Shown: positions 1 through 6,864, counted from the first letter of the stretch. The stretch: 16,473 nucleotides of DNA from Bacillota bacterium (GCA_021848765.1 JAJZTU010000044.1:1-16473), one strand, 5' to 3'. Program-made: numbers and translations. Notes: generated from the sequence alone by a model not told the origin.

Positions 1-1
1 G

Positions 2-1062
2 ATTGAATCTGAAAAACCAAACTCTGTATGTATTGAGCTGGATGATCAAAGATTTAAAACCATCACGGAAGGCAATAAGTGGAAAGATGCTGATATATTT
101 AAGATAATCAAAGAAAAAAAAGCAACATTGCTTTTGATTAATTTAGTTATATCCTCCTTCCAAAAACGTATTGCAAGACAATTTGACATTAATGCGGGAC
201 AAGATATGCTTCAGGGAATTGAATCTGCAAAAGAATAGGTGCAGAGCTGGTTCTGGCTGACCGTAATATTCAAATAACCTTTTCTCGTATCTGGCATGAA
301 GTTGGTTTTTGGGGTAAAGCGAAACTTCTTATGGAAATCATACTGAGTATATTCAGTGATGTTAAAATTTCAGAAGAAGAATTGGAGAAAATAAAATCTC
401 AAGATATGCTAAATTCTGTCCTTAAGGATTTTACTGTGCATTTCCCCAAATTGAAGATTCCATTAATTGATGAGCGGGATCAATATTTAGCCCAAAAAAT
501 CAAAGATGCACCCGGAAATAAAATTGTTGCTGTTTTAGGAGCAGCTCATGTTCCAGGTATCAAAAATGAAATACTGAAAGAACATGATTTGGAGAAGCTG
601 GCCCAGTTGCCTCCAAAATCAAAGACTGTACAGATTATTTCCTGGACTATACCGGTTTTGATCATTGCTCTTATCATAGCTACTTTTTTTATAAGTCCTT
701 CTGCAGGAGCCCAGCAGACAATCAACTGGATATTGTGGACCGGATCTTTTGCAGCTATTGGGACTGCGCTGGCTTTTGGTCATCCACTGTCCATTCTTAC
801 CGCTTTTGTTGCAGCACCAATTAGTGCTTTGCATCCATTGATTGCTGTTGGATGGTTTGCCGGATTGGTTCAGGCTTACATCAAACGCCCAAGTGTGAGA
901 GATGTTGAAATGCTTACAGAGGATATTTTTAGTCTAAAAGGGTTTTGGTACAACAAGGTAACTAGAATCCTGCTTATTGTTACATTGGCAAACATCGGCG
1001 GCTCCATCGGCGGTTTGGTTGGAGGGTTGGAAGTTGTACGAGGATTTATGAATACTCTATGA
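2..1062 (+). pseudogene. TraB/PrgY-family membrane protein, 5' truncated by window edge and frameshifted
   Basis: The reading frame enters at base 2 with a TraB-like start region (VCIELDDQRF, the family's E-L-D..R signature) and runs to a TAG at 236-238. The homologous protein continues in another frame from about 238 (GAELVLADRNIQITFSRIWH) to the stop at 1062. Downstream are the conserved GAAHVPGI motif and a hydrophobic C-terminal half with several membrane segments (around 625-710, 720-880 and 960-1045), ending in the typical NIGGSIGG helix. TraB/PrgY/TIKI-fold proteins are proposed metalloproteases or pheromone-shutdown factors; function here is unknown. The two frames are joined by loss of one base near 236, so either the gene is dead or the base is a sequencing error. 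An ATG at 331 could open a 243-residue product, but it would lack the N-terminal motif and no good ribosome site precedes it. The DNA is AT-rich compared with the region after 3100. Confidence 0.8.
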
Positions 1063-1100
1063 TATTTTCAAGGTAAAAATAGATAGATAAGGGGTGCATG

Positions 1101-1985
1101 ATGAAAAAACGATTATTAATTGTTGGGGCAGGTGTAATTGGAAGCATTTATGCAGTGAAATTCTCGGAAGCGGGCTACAATGTTTCAATATTTGCTCGTT
1201 CAAAACGATTAATAGAATTAAAGGAAAATGGTTTGTTGTACAAAAAAGGTAACAAAATTCTAAAAGCCAATGTACATATTATTTCGGGACTGCTGAAAGA
1301 GGACAAATATGATTTTGTTTTTGTAGCAGTTCGCTTTGAACAAATTATTCCTGCTTTATATGATCTGGCAGAAAATGAAAGTGATTCGTTTGTTACAATG
1401 GTAAATACCGCCAAAGGGTATGAAGAATGGAGCGGAATAATTGGCACAGAAAAATTGATAGTAGCTTTCCCCGGCGCTGGAGGAGGTATTGAAAATGGGG
1501 TATTGCATTACAAATTAACACCGTTCTTTGTGCAACCTACCACTTTTGGAGTATTAACAGGAAATAAAACTTGGAGAATTGAGGAACTTGCTAACATTTT
1601 TAAAGTATCAAAATTTCCTAACACTATTTGCAATAATATGGATGCTTGGCAGAAATCTCATCTCGCTATGGTAATACCTATGGCCAATGCTATTTATTTG
1701 GATGGCGGCAATGCATATACCACTTCTAAAAATAATGAAGCGATGATAAAAATGTGCTCATGGTTAAAAGAAAACTTCAGAGCACTTAAAAAGATGAAAA
1801 TTCCAATTACTCCTTTTAAATTAAACCTATTTTTAATTTGTCCTACGTGGCTGTTAAAATGCTCTTTAAAATTGTTATTTCGCACTAAATTTGCAGCAAC
1901 AGTTATCAGTGAACATGCAAATAAAGCAAAACAGGAAATGCTTTTATTAGATTCAGAGTTTAGAAAAGTAATAAATATAACTTGA
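1101..1985 (+). CDS. Ketopantoate reductase-like NAD(P)-dependent oxidoreductase (ApbA/PanE family)
   Basis: The protein opens with a Rossmann dinucleotide-binding motif (GAGVIGS near residue 9) after a short beta strand, followed by the family's early pattern IFARSKRLIELKENG. The C-terminal half carries a W-x-K-x-H-L-A-x-V-x-P-type helix (WQKSHLAMVIPMANAIY), where PanE proteins place their substrate-side residues, and a late HANKAKQEM helix. About 294 residues is normal for the family. Both ATG 1098 and ATG 1101 are possible; AAGGGG at 1089-1094 is better spaced for 1101. The family includes true 2-dehydropantoate reductases (NADPH, pantothenate pathway), but many members beside accessory genes act on other 2-oxo or 3-oxo acids, and no pan genes are nearby, so the substrate is open. 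The gene is AT-rich like the broken TraB gene 38 bases upstream and probably arrived with it. Confidence 0.75.
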   Translation: MKKRLLIVGAGVIGSIYAVKFSEAGYNVSIFARSKRLIELKENGLLYKKGNKILKANVHIISGLLKEDKYDFVFVAVRFEQIIPALYDLAENESDSFVTMVNTAKGYEEWSGIIGTEKLIVAFPGAGGGIENGVLHYKLTPFFVQPTTFGVLTGNKTWRIEELANIFKVSKFPNTICNNMDAWQKSHLAMVIPMANAIYLDGGNAYTTSKNNEAMIKMCSWLKENFRALKKMKIPITPFKLNLFLICPTWLLKCSLKLLFRTKFAATVISEHANKAKQEMLLLDSEFRKVINIT

Positions 1986-2326
1986 TAAAAGTAATATACT
2001 GTCGACTGACATATTTCCTCATACCCATATAAGCACCCACGACCTATTTAAAACACTGGTCGTCTTTGCTTTGTTCATCGGCAGAAACATCGACTTTATC
2101 ATTCTGATCAGATTTTATGGGAGTCTGAACAGCTTTCTTGTAATCAACAACCATATGATACAAACCAATAATGAGTTTAACGAATTATTCACACCGATGA
2201 TGGACAAGGTGAGTAAAAACCAAGCCCAAATTATCACCTTGAAAAAAAGAGCTCTCTTACAATGGCCAGTCACCATTGTATCGGGGTTCCTTATGAGGTG
2301 GGAGAATAACACGTTCTCAGCCTATC
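1986..2326. other. Gene-free decayed stretch
   Basis: About 340 bases without a convincing gene. Short open frames exist on both strands (for example 2071-2445 plus and 2115-2312 minus), but none resembles a known protein and none has a good ribosome site. A minus-strand frame ending at about 2042 reads as a plausible hydrophilic C-terminus (VVDYKKAVQTPIKSDQNDK), but it is interrupted by a stop near 2190. Its position before mobile-element debris suggests relics, not a functional region. Confidence 0.5.
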
Positions 2327-2375
2327 GTCCGGCCGAATCCGGCCGGAACGAGTGGCCGGACGAGTGTGCCGGATT
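2327..2375. mobile_element. Probable terminal-repeat relic of an IS21-like element
   Basis: The hexamer GCCGGA recurs at 2342-2347, 2355-2360 and 2368-2373, an exact 13-bp period, with the longer form GGCCGGA at 2341 and 2354. An 8-bp perfect inverted repeat (GTCCGGCC at 2327-2334, GGCCGGAC at 2354-2361) overlaps the series. Short multiple GGCCGGA-type repeats at the ends are known for IS21-family elements. No istA or istB gene is recognisable beside it, so only an end seems to remain. The family name is inference; the repeats are seen directly. Confidence 0.45.
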
Positions 2376-2450
2376 ATGCATGATATGTGGCTTGCTGGGT
2401 TTGACGCGCCGTGCCTCAATACAATGTATATCGACAAGCCTATGAAAGAC
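2376..2450 (+). pseudogene. Fragment of type I restriction endonuclease subunit HsdR
   Basis: Twenty-five codons read MHDMWLAGFDAPCLNTMYID then KPMKD. This matches the highly conserved HsdR helicase-region segment (D-M-W-L-T-G-F-D-A-P...T-M-Y-x-D-K-P-M), normally followed by LMQAIARVNR. That continuation is missing: after KPMKD the frame runs into unrelated sequence and the palindrome at 2466. The segment starts right at the GCCGGA repeat cluster, as if an insertion or deletion joined them. HsdR is normally about 1000 residues, so this is a remnant only; no HsdM or HsdS is present in the window. Confidence 0.7.
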
Positions 2451-2465
2451 AATTTATACAACAAG

Positions 2466-2497
2466 AGAGGCACTATCCCTCGCGAGATAATGCCTCT
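2466..2497. repeat. 32-bp near-perfect palindrome centred on CTCGCGAG
   Basis: The left arm AGAGGCACTATCCCTC (2466-2481) and right arm GCGAGATAATGCCTCT (2482-2497) are inverted copies at 13 of 16 positions. It sits at the break between the HsdR fragment and the MBL-hydrolase fragment. It could be an insertion-element end, a REP-like element or a protein-binding site; the sequence alone does not decide. Confidence 0.6.
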
Positions 2498-2564
2498 TCT
2501 GCTTTTTCCGTATCGGTTTGGGGTATGGTTCAACAAGTTTCCCTATTAAACCGTGCCTTTTAGC

Positions 2565-2918
2565 GGTGATCTCTTTCTGCACGAACGGGTAAAAATGGTG
2601 GGTAAAGAGGAAAATTACTACCAGAGCTTAGCTTCCATGCGGCTCCTTCAAGAGTTGGACCTATCCCGGATTTTTTGCAGTCTGGGCCGGGTGGTTAAAC
2701 GGCCTAAGCAAGCTATTGCGGAGAAAATTGCCTTTATGGAAGAAACTATAGAAAAAGTCTGGGATCTCCACCATAAAGGCGTTGGTATTGAAGGTATCAC
2801 CAAGCAGGTATTGGGCTCAGATCTTCAGGAACAACTGATTACCGGAGGAGACTTTTGTAAGCAAAACCTGGTCAGGTCGATTTTAGTTTCCCCACAAGCG
2901 GATTGTCGGGGGCTATAA
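2565..2918 (+). pseudogene. C-terminal fragment of an MBL-fold metallo-hydrolase
   Basis: The frame reads GDLFLHERVKMVGKEENYYQ and continues through LRLLQELD-like and KIAFMEETIEKVWDLHHKG segments to GDFCKQNLVRSIL. This is the C-terminal part of glyoxalase-II-like MBL-fold hydrolases of Clostridia, starting at the strand carrying the conserved metal-bridging Asp (S-G-D). The N-terminal domain with the HxHxDH motif is absent, and upstream in frame there is only non-homologous sequence after a stop at about 2547. The last residues (VSPQADCRGL) also look non-native. About 110 of an expected 280 or more residues remain, so the piece is not expected to be an enzyme. Base composition is closer to the downstream GlcD gene than to the AT-rich island, so this may be native DNA cut by the island's insertion. 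Confidence 0.6.
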
Positions 2919-2936
2919 ATGAAAAACTCAACCGTT

Positions 2937-2964
2937 CCGGATATAAAATCATTTGCATATCCGG
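2937..2964. terminator. Inverted repeat, possible weak terminator of the hydrolase remnant or an operator
   Basis: A perfect 8-bp inverted repeat, CCGGATAT (2937-2944) and ATATCCGG (2957-2964), encloses a 12-nt loop and is followed by ATTATTTT. The T-run is short and interrupted, so termination would be weak. It lies 31 bases before the GlcD promoter, so an operator role is also possible. Confidence 0.4.
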
Positions 2965-2995
2965 ATTATTTTCACGCGTTTTTTCGCCAAAGCAA

Positions 2996-3024
2996 TTGAC
3001 AGCGAATATGATATTAAGTATAAT
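2996..3024 (+). promoter_or_regulatory. Consensus sigma-A promoter for the GlcD-like gene
   Basis: TTGACA (2996-3001) and TATAAT (3019-3024) are both perfect matches to the sigma-A consensus, with the optimal 17-bp spacer. Transcription should start near 3031, leaving a leader of about 100 nt before the ATG at 3132. No folded riboswitch-like element is evident in the leader. Confidence 0.85.
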
Positions 3025-3131
3025 TGAATCAAAAGCAGTAGCTGTTACTTGGCCTTGCGAATAATTAGCACTAGTGGGTACAAAGCTAAATGTGTACTCA
3101 AACACCAGAGCGCAGACAGGGGGTTGATTTT

Positions 3132-4769
3132 ATGAATGCATCAATCAAGAGTCAATTGGAGGGCATCTTCGGCAAATGGGTTACTTTTGAGGAGAATGAA
3201 CGCCTGCTGTATTCCCACGATGTCGCCAGTTTGCCGGGACCGGTGGAGAAATTGGTCGGTAAAGTAGCAGATGCGGTTGTCCTGCCGGAAAATGCCGGCC
3301 AGGTGCAGCGCCTGGTCAAACTGGCCAAGGAAAAAGGTTTACGGCTTACGCCGAGGGGAGCAGGTACCACCGGCTATGGGGGCACTTTACCCATTAAGAA
3401 AGGTATCGTGGTTAGCTTTAGCAGAATGCGCAAGATCGTGAAAGTGGATGCAAGCAACAACCTGGTGACGGTTGAGCCTGGTGTAGTTTGGGATCAGTTG
3501 GACAAATACTTACGCCAGCAAGGTTTGGCCCTGCGCTGTTATCCTTCCAGTGGCCCCAGCGCTACTGTCGGTGGCTGGATTGCTGAAGGGGGAAGCGGGA
3601 TCGGTAGTTATCACGGGGGATTTGTGGAAGACAATGTGGTAGGAGTTAAGGTAGTAACCCCTGACGGTAACTTGCATGGGTATACCGGTGAACAACTGGC
3701 CCTGTTTAACAGGGCTGAGGGAATTACCGGATTCATCGTAGAAGCTACCATCAAGGTGGACCCGGCTGAAGAGGACCGGATGATCTTAGCTTCCTTTGCT
3801 TCTTTCGATGAGTTGTCCGGTGCGCTGCAGGATTTGGCTTTACTGAAGCTTCCTCTCTGGCATGTCAATTTTACAACAGCCCAGTATAACCGGTCAAAGG
3901 CAGAAAGTCTGGCCAATCCTATCGTTGGCGGTGAGGGCCATGGCGGGGCTCATGGACATGATGACGGCGGTTCCGGTACCGGAATTACTGAAATGAGTAA
4001 GGACCTGCTGTTTATCGTCTACCGCAGTTCTATGGCTAAACAGGTGGAAGAACCCCTCAAAGGATTAATTGCCAGGCATAAAGGAAAACTCATGTCGCCA
4101 AAAGCGGCGCAGCATGAGTGGGAGGAAAGATTTTTCCCCATGCGTCTAAAATCCCTTGGGCCATCCCTGATTCCCAGTGAGGCTATCATCCCTGTGGCAA
4201 GTGTGGACAAGGTTATCTCCGAAGCGGAAAAGGCCCTGCCCGGGATTAATATTGAGGGAAGTATGGTGGGCGCTAATGAATTCACCCTCCTCTGTTTCCT
4301 CACCGGGGATGAACGCACGGCGGTCTTTACCCTGGGATTCGCCAAATCCCTGAAGCTGTTGGAGATTGCGGAGAAGAATGGTGGTCGCCCCTATTCGGCA
4401 GGTCTGTATTTTGCCGACCGGGCAGAAAATATTTTGGGTAAAGACAGAGTGGCAAAAATCCGCAAGTTTAAGGCCCAGCAAGACCCCAAAAATCTGTTTA
4501 ACCCCGGAAAAATCTTACCCGAGGGAGATAATCCCCTGGTGATCAGGGCTGCCATGCAGGTAGCCGGCGGCACACAACCGCTTATCAACATTCTGGAAGG
4601 CTTCTTTAGCCGGAACCCCCAGATGCGGGATAAGCTGCCCACTGCCTTGGCTTCCGCAGCTTTTGCCTGCGCTCAGTGTGGTTACTGCAACGAGGTCTGC
4701 ACTCTCAGTGAAGGCTTTACTTGGGAGAGCGCTTCACCAAGAAGTGGTATTTATTGCGGAAATACCTGA
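3132..4769 (+). CDS. GlcD-like FAD-linked oxidase carrying the first [4Fe-4S] motif of a GlcF module
   Basis: The N-terminal half is an FAD-binding PCMH domain (about residues 45-215), including LTPRGAGTTGYGGTLP and the GPSATVGGWIAEGGSGIGSY loop typical of GlcD, lactate and glycolate oxidases. The FAD-linked oxidase C-terminal domain follows and ends at FNPGKI. Enzymes of this class oxidise 2-hydroxyacids to 2-oxoacids. A Gly/His-rich loop (GEGHGGAHGHDDGGSG, near residues 267-283) is inserted. After the usual GlcD end, about 70 residues continue into CAQCGYCNEVC (C513, C516, C519, C523), the first cluster motif of a GlcF-type protein, and then the frame is lost in ESASPR-SGIYCGNT and stops. 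ATG 3132 is chosen because AGGGGGT (3118-3124) lies 8 nt upstream; an in-frame ATG at 3090 lacks a ribosome site. It overlaps the next frame by 49 bases; see the frameshift entry. The true substrate is unknown. Confidence 0.85.
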   Translation: MNASIKSQLEGIFGKWVTFEENERLLYSHDVASLPGPVEKLVGKVADAVVLPENAGQVQRLVKLAKEKGLRLTPRGAGTTGYGGTLPIKKGIVVSFSRMRKIVKVDASNNLVTVEPGVVWDQLDKYLRQQGLALRCYPSSGPSATVGGWIAEGGSGIGSYHGGFVEDNVVGVKVVTPDGNLHGYTGEQLALFNRAEGITGFIVEATIKVDPAEEDRMILASFASFDELSGALQDLALLKLPLWHVNFTTAQYNRSKAESLANPIVGGEGHGGAHGHDDGGSGTGITEMSKDLLFIVYRSSMAKQVEEPLKGLIARHKGKLMSPKAAQHEWEERFFPMRLKSLGPSLIPSEAIIPVASVDKVISEAEKALPGINIEGSMVGANEFTLLCFLTGDERTAVFTLGFAKSLKLLEIAEKNGGRPYSAGLYFADRAENILGKDRVAKIRKFKAQQDPKNLFNPGKILPEGDNPLVIRAAMQVAGGTQPLINILEGFFSRNPQMRDKLPTALASAAFACAQCGYCNEVCTLSEGFTWESASPRSGIYCGNT

Positions 4770-6220
4770 AAGGTGAGATTGATCTCACCCAGAAGGATGT
4801 TGATATGTTCCTGATGTGCACCACCTGTAAGAAATGTGATACTGTTTGTCAGGTTAACCTGCCGATCATGGATTTATGGGATAAGATTCGCCCTGTACTC
4901 ACAGTGGAAAAGGGCTTTGGCACCTATCCCGCTTTCGAAATGATGGGCGCCAGCCTGGAAACAGACCTAAACATCTGGGCCGGCCGCAAGGTGGAAAGAG
5001 ACGATTGGTTCCCGGATGATGTGGAAATTCAGGACAGGGGTGAGCTTGGCTACTGGGCCGGTTGTACTGCGGCTTATGTAGAGACGGAAGTTGCCGAAAA
5101 CGCTGTGCGCATTATGCGGGATGGCGGCCTGAAATTTACCAATTTGGGTAAGGATGAGGGCTGTTGTGGCGTCCCCATGTTAGTTGCCGGTAAACCTGAA
5201 ACTTTTGAAATTGTTTTCCGGAACAACGTGGAGCAGCTCAAAAAACGTGGGGTTAAGGAACTGGTAATCTCCTGCCCGGGTTGCTATATGGCCTGGACCC
5301 ATTATTACCCCATGTGGGCGAAAAAACTTGGCGTGACCCTGGACGTTAAGTTTACCCATATCACCGAATTGACCGAACGGTTGGTTAAAGACCGGGCCTT
5401 GAAGTTTACCAAGCCCATAAATAAACGGCTGACCTGGCATGACTCCTGCCATATCGGCAGACATTCAGGAATTTATGAACCGCCCAGAGAAGTATTGAAA
5501 GCCATACCCGGTGTGGAATATGTAGATACAGAGAATAACCGGGATAAGGGACGCTGTTGTGGCAGCGTGCTGACCAGGATTGGTAAGCCGGATGTATCTA
5601 ACCAGCTGGCCTGCAATAAGCTGCAGGAGGCTGTGGATATTAACGCTGACGCAGTAGTGGCCACCTGCCCCTGTTGTGAGGTACAACTAAGAGTTGGCGG
5701 GGCCAAAGGCGGTGTCCACATGCCGGTAGTTGACTTTTCCGCGGTTGTGGTAGAAGCCCTGGGTTATGAGAGTAAAGATACTACTGATCACATGTTCTAC
5801 ATGTGGGGAGTCTTTGAGAAGGCTATCGAAATTATGACCTCCGAGGGGATAGTGGCGATGATGGGTGACATGATGCCGGAAATTATGGAGGCAATGCCCG
5901 AGGCCATGAAGCCTATGATAAAGGCCATGGCAGCCATGCCGGCGCCGGTTCAGGGACTGCCTCTCTCAGCCATGGAAAAGATGATTCCCCTGATGATGCC
6001 GTCCCTCTTCCCGGGAATGATGCCCAAATTGATGCCTACGGTATTAAAAATGATGAAGCAAGCTATTCCGAACATGCCGCCACAGATGGAAGAGAAACTT
6101 CCCGGGATGCTTCCCAAGGTAATGGCCAAGATCATGCCTGGTATGATGGCCGAGGTGGCGCCTGCTTTGGCGCCCAAGATGACCGCTTATTTGGCTAAAA
6201 AGAAACAGCCGATAGCTTAA
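4721..6220 (+). CDS. GlcF/HdrD-like Fe-S oxidoreductase with two CCG domains and a Met/Pro-rich tail
   Basis: The segment contains the second [4Fe-4S] motif CTTCKKCDTVC (C33, C36, C39, C43). Two cysteine-rich CCG domains follow: one with C115, C148-C149 and C185-x-x-C188, the other with C243, C279-C280 and C316-x-C318-C319. CCG domains in GlcF, LutA and HdrD/HdrB bind Fe-S clusters and pass electrons to quinone or thiol carriers. This part probably receives electrons from the FAD domain encoded just upstream. From residue 372 to 499 the sequence changes to a 128-residue tail with 28 Met and 20 Pro in MMP, MPxxM and similar repeats, not part of standard GlcF. The only start in the overlap is TTG at 4721 with a weak ribosome site; ATG 4805, behind AAGGA, would still keep the cluster motif. 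It probably evolved as the C-terminal half of a fused protein; see the frameshift entry. Confidence 0.85.
   Translation: MGERFTKKWYLLRKYLKGEIDLTQKDVDMFLMCTTCKKCDTVCQVNLPIMDLWDKIRPVLTVEKGFGTYPAFEMMGASLETDLNIWAGRKVERDDWFPDDVEIQDRGELGYWAGCTAAYVETEVAENAVRIMRDGGLKFTNLGKDEGCCGVPMLVAGKPETFEIVFRNNVEQLKKRGVKELVISCPGCYMAWTHYYPMWAKKLGVTLDVKFTHITELTERLVKDRALKFTKPINKRLTWHDSCHIGRHSGIYEPPREVLKAIPGVEYVDTENNRDKGRCCGSVLTRIGKPDVSNQLACNKLQEAVDINADAVVATCPCCEVQLRVGGAKGGVHMPVVDFSAVVVEALGYESKDTTDHMFYMWGVFEKAIEIMTSEGIVAMMGDMMPEIMEAMPEAMKPMIKAMAAMPAPVQGLPLSAMEKMIPLMMPSLFPGMMPKLMPTVLKMMKQAIPNMPPQMEEKLPGMLPKVMAKIMPGMMAEVAPALAPKMTAYLAKKKQPIA
4736..4748 (+). other. -1 frameshift point between GlcD/cluster-1 and cluster-2/GlcF parts
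   Basis: GlcF proteins have a conserved S-P-R-G-(K/R) stretch between their two [4Fe-4S] motifs. Here the upstream frame supplies ESASPR and the frame one base back supplies KWYLLRKYLKG, so reading CCA AGA and then AAG TGG (stepping back one base) restores the family sequence. Either one base was lost (mutation or sequencing error) or ribosomes shift here. No X-XXY-YYZ slippery heptamer is visible, which argues against programmed shifting. Confidence 0.7.
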
Positions 6221-6271
6221 TCGCGAAAGCAAGAGGGCTTGAAAAAATAGAGAACCGGGTATAGAAGACTG

Positions 6272-6302
6272 AGGCAGTGTGAAAATGCACTGCCTGTTTT
6301 CT
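6272..6302 (+). terminator. Rho-independent terminator after the GlcF-like gene
   Basis: A perfect 8-bp stem, AGGCAGTG (6272-6279) and CACTGCCT (6288-6295), encloses an 8-nt loop and is followed by GTTTTCTT. It lies 51 bases past the stop codon and closes the GlcD/GlcF transcription unit. Confidence 0.85.
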
Positions 6303-6304
6303 TA

Positions 6305-6485
6305 TACTTGGCGCGGCGCAAGTTAAACAAAAGATGCCACAACAATAAAATATTTTTCATATAATTTTATGTAATATTTTTTGTAGTATTATTGCTAAAA
6401 TATCTCAAATTGGCTATACTAGTTATAGGAGTCAAAGTTAAAATTTAATACTCAAAACCTACTATTATTTGTAAGCGGTAGCGGT
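6305..6485. other. AT-rich gene-free start of the toxin-antitoxin upstream region
   Basis: Between the terminator at 6302 and the antitoxin start at 6559 there is no gene. The first 100 bases are strongly AT-rich, in sharp contrast to the GlcF gene, marking the left border of the second accessory island. The remainder holds the promoter (6392-6420) and the folded leader (6486-6540) listed separately. The hexamer AGCGGT is repeated in tandem at 6474-6485. Confidence 0.6.
6392..6420 (+). promoter_or_regulatory. Sigma-A-like promoter for the toxin-antitoxin operon
   Basis: TTGCTA (6392-6397) and TATACT (6415-6420) match the consensus at 4 of 6 and 5 of 6 positions with a 17-bp spacer. A start near 6427 gives a leader of about 130 nt that includes the folded element at 6486-6540. 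Confidence 0.6.
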
Positions 6486-6540
6486 GTTGCGACTAATCTC
6501 AGGGAAACTGCGGTTTCAACTGACTGAGCAATAACGCGAC
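6486..6540 (+). ncRNA. Three-tier stem structure in the toxin-antitoxin leader
   Basis: Three nested helices fold in register. The outer is GTTGCG (6486-6491) with CGCGAC (6535-6540), containing one G-U pair. The middle is CTCAG (6498-6502) with CTGAG (6524-6528). The inner is GAAAC (6504-6508) with GTTTC (6513-6517), closing a TGCG tetraloop. The outer helix ends directly at the ribosome site GAAAGGA (6541-6547). I do not recognise a known riboswitch class. It could control translation of the antitoxin, or be an operator DNA palindrome. Confidence 0.5.
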
Positions 6541-6558
6541 GAAAGGATGAAATTAAGT

Positions 6559-6864
6559 ATGACAGTAAAATTTGACTTCCGGCAAATGGTATCAATTTCA
6601 GATCTTCAAAGAAAATTAGGCGAAATTAGTGAAAAAGTATCTGAACAAGATGTCTTAGTTCTAAAAAATAACAAACCTGAGTTTATCATCGTAGCACCTG
6701 ATAAATACGAAGAATTAATCAAAGCCTTTGACTTGATTGAGCAACTTGATATTTACGAAACAATAGAAAAGCGCCGGGAAAAATCGTCTTTGAACGGAAA
6801 ACAAATGTTAGAATTGTTAGGGAAGTCTGAAGAAGCAGCGACAGCCCAGGCCAACGACTCCTAA
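6559..6864 (+). CDS. Phd/YefM-type antitoxin
   Basis: This small acidic protein has the YefM/Phd N-terminal DNA-binding fold signature: VSISDLQRKLGEISEKVSEQ, then D-V-L-V-L-K-N-N-K-P-E-F-I-I-V-A-P-D-K-Y-E-E-L. A helical C-terminal part follows, of the kind that wraps and neutralises the toxin. About 101 residues is usual. ATG 6559 is preferred because GAAAGGA (6541-6547) then has an 11-nt spacing; the in-frame ATG 6547 overlaps that ribosome site. Antitoxins of this family bind their own promoter as repressors with the toxin as co-repressor, so the 6392-6540 region is the expected target. The stop is 49 bases before the toxin start. Confidence 0.85.
   Translation: MTVKFDFRQMVSISDLQRKLGEISEKVSEQDVLVLKNNKPEFIIVAPDKYEELIKAFDLIEQLDIYETIEKRREKSSLNGKQMLELLGKSEEAATAQANDS

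Noticed and set aside
2042..2190. Minus-strand reading frame resembling a protein C-terminus (VVDYKKAVQTP...)
   Set aside because: No start, an in-frame stop just upstream, and no recognisable family; not enough for a gene call.
2071..2445. Plus-strand open frame of 124 codons
   Set aside because: No family resemblance, no ribosome site, and it runs through the GCCGGA repeat cluster and the HsdR fragment in a wrong frame.
3090..3131. Upstream ATG extension of the GlcD-like gene
   Set aside because: No ribosome site before 3090, while AGGGGGT is correctly placed for ATG 3132, and the extra 14 residues do not look like the family.
4730..4750. Programmed -1 frameshifting site
   Set aside because: No slippery heptamer and no clear downstream stimulator; kept only as one of three explanations.
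6486..6540. Known riboswitch (c-di-GMP, fluoride, SAM, guanidine)
   Set aside because: The conserved cores of these classes are not present; only the nested stems can be supported.
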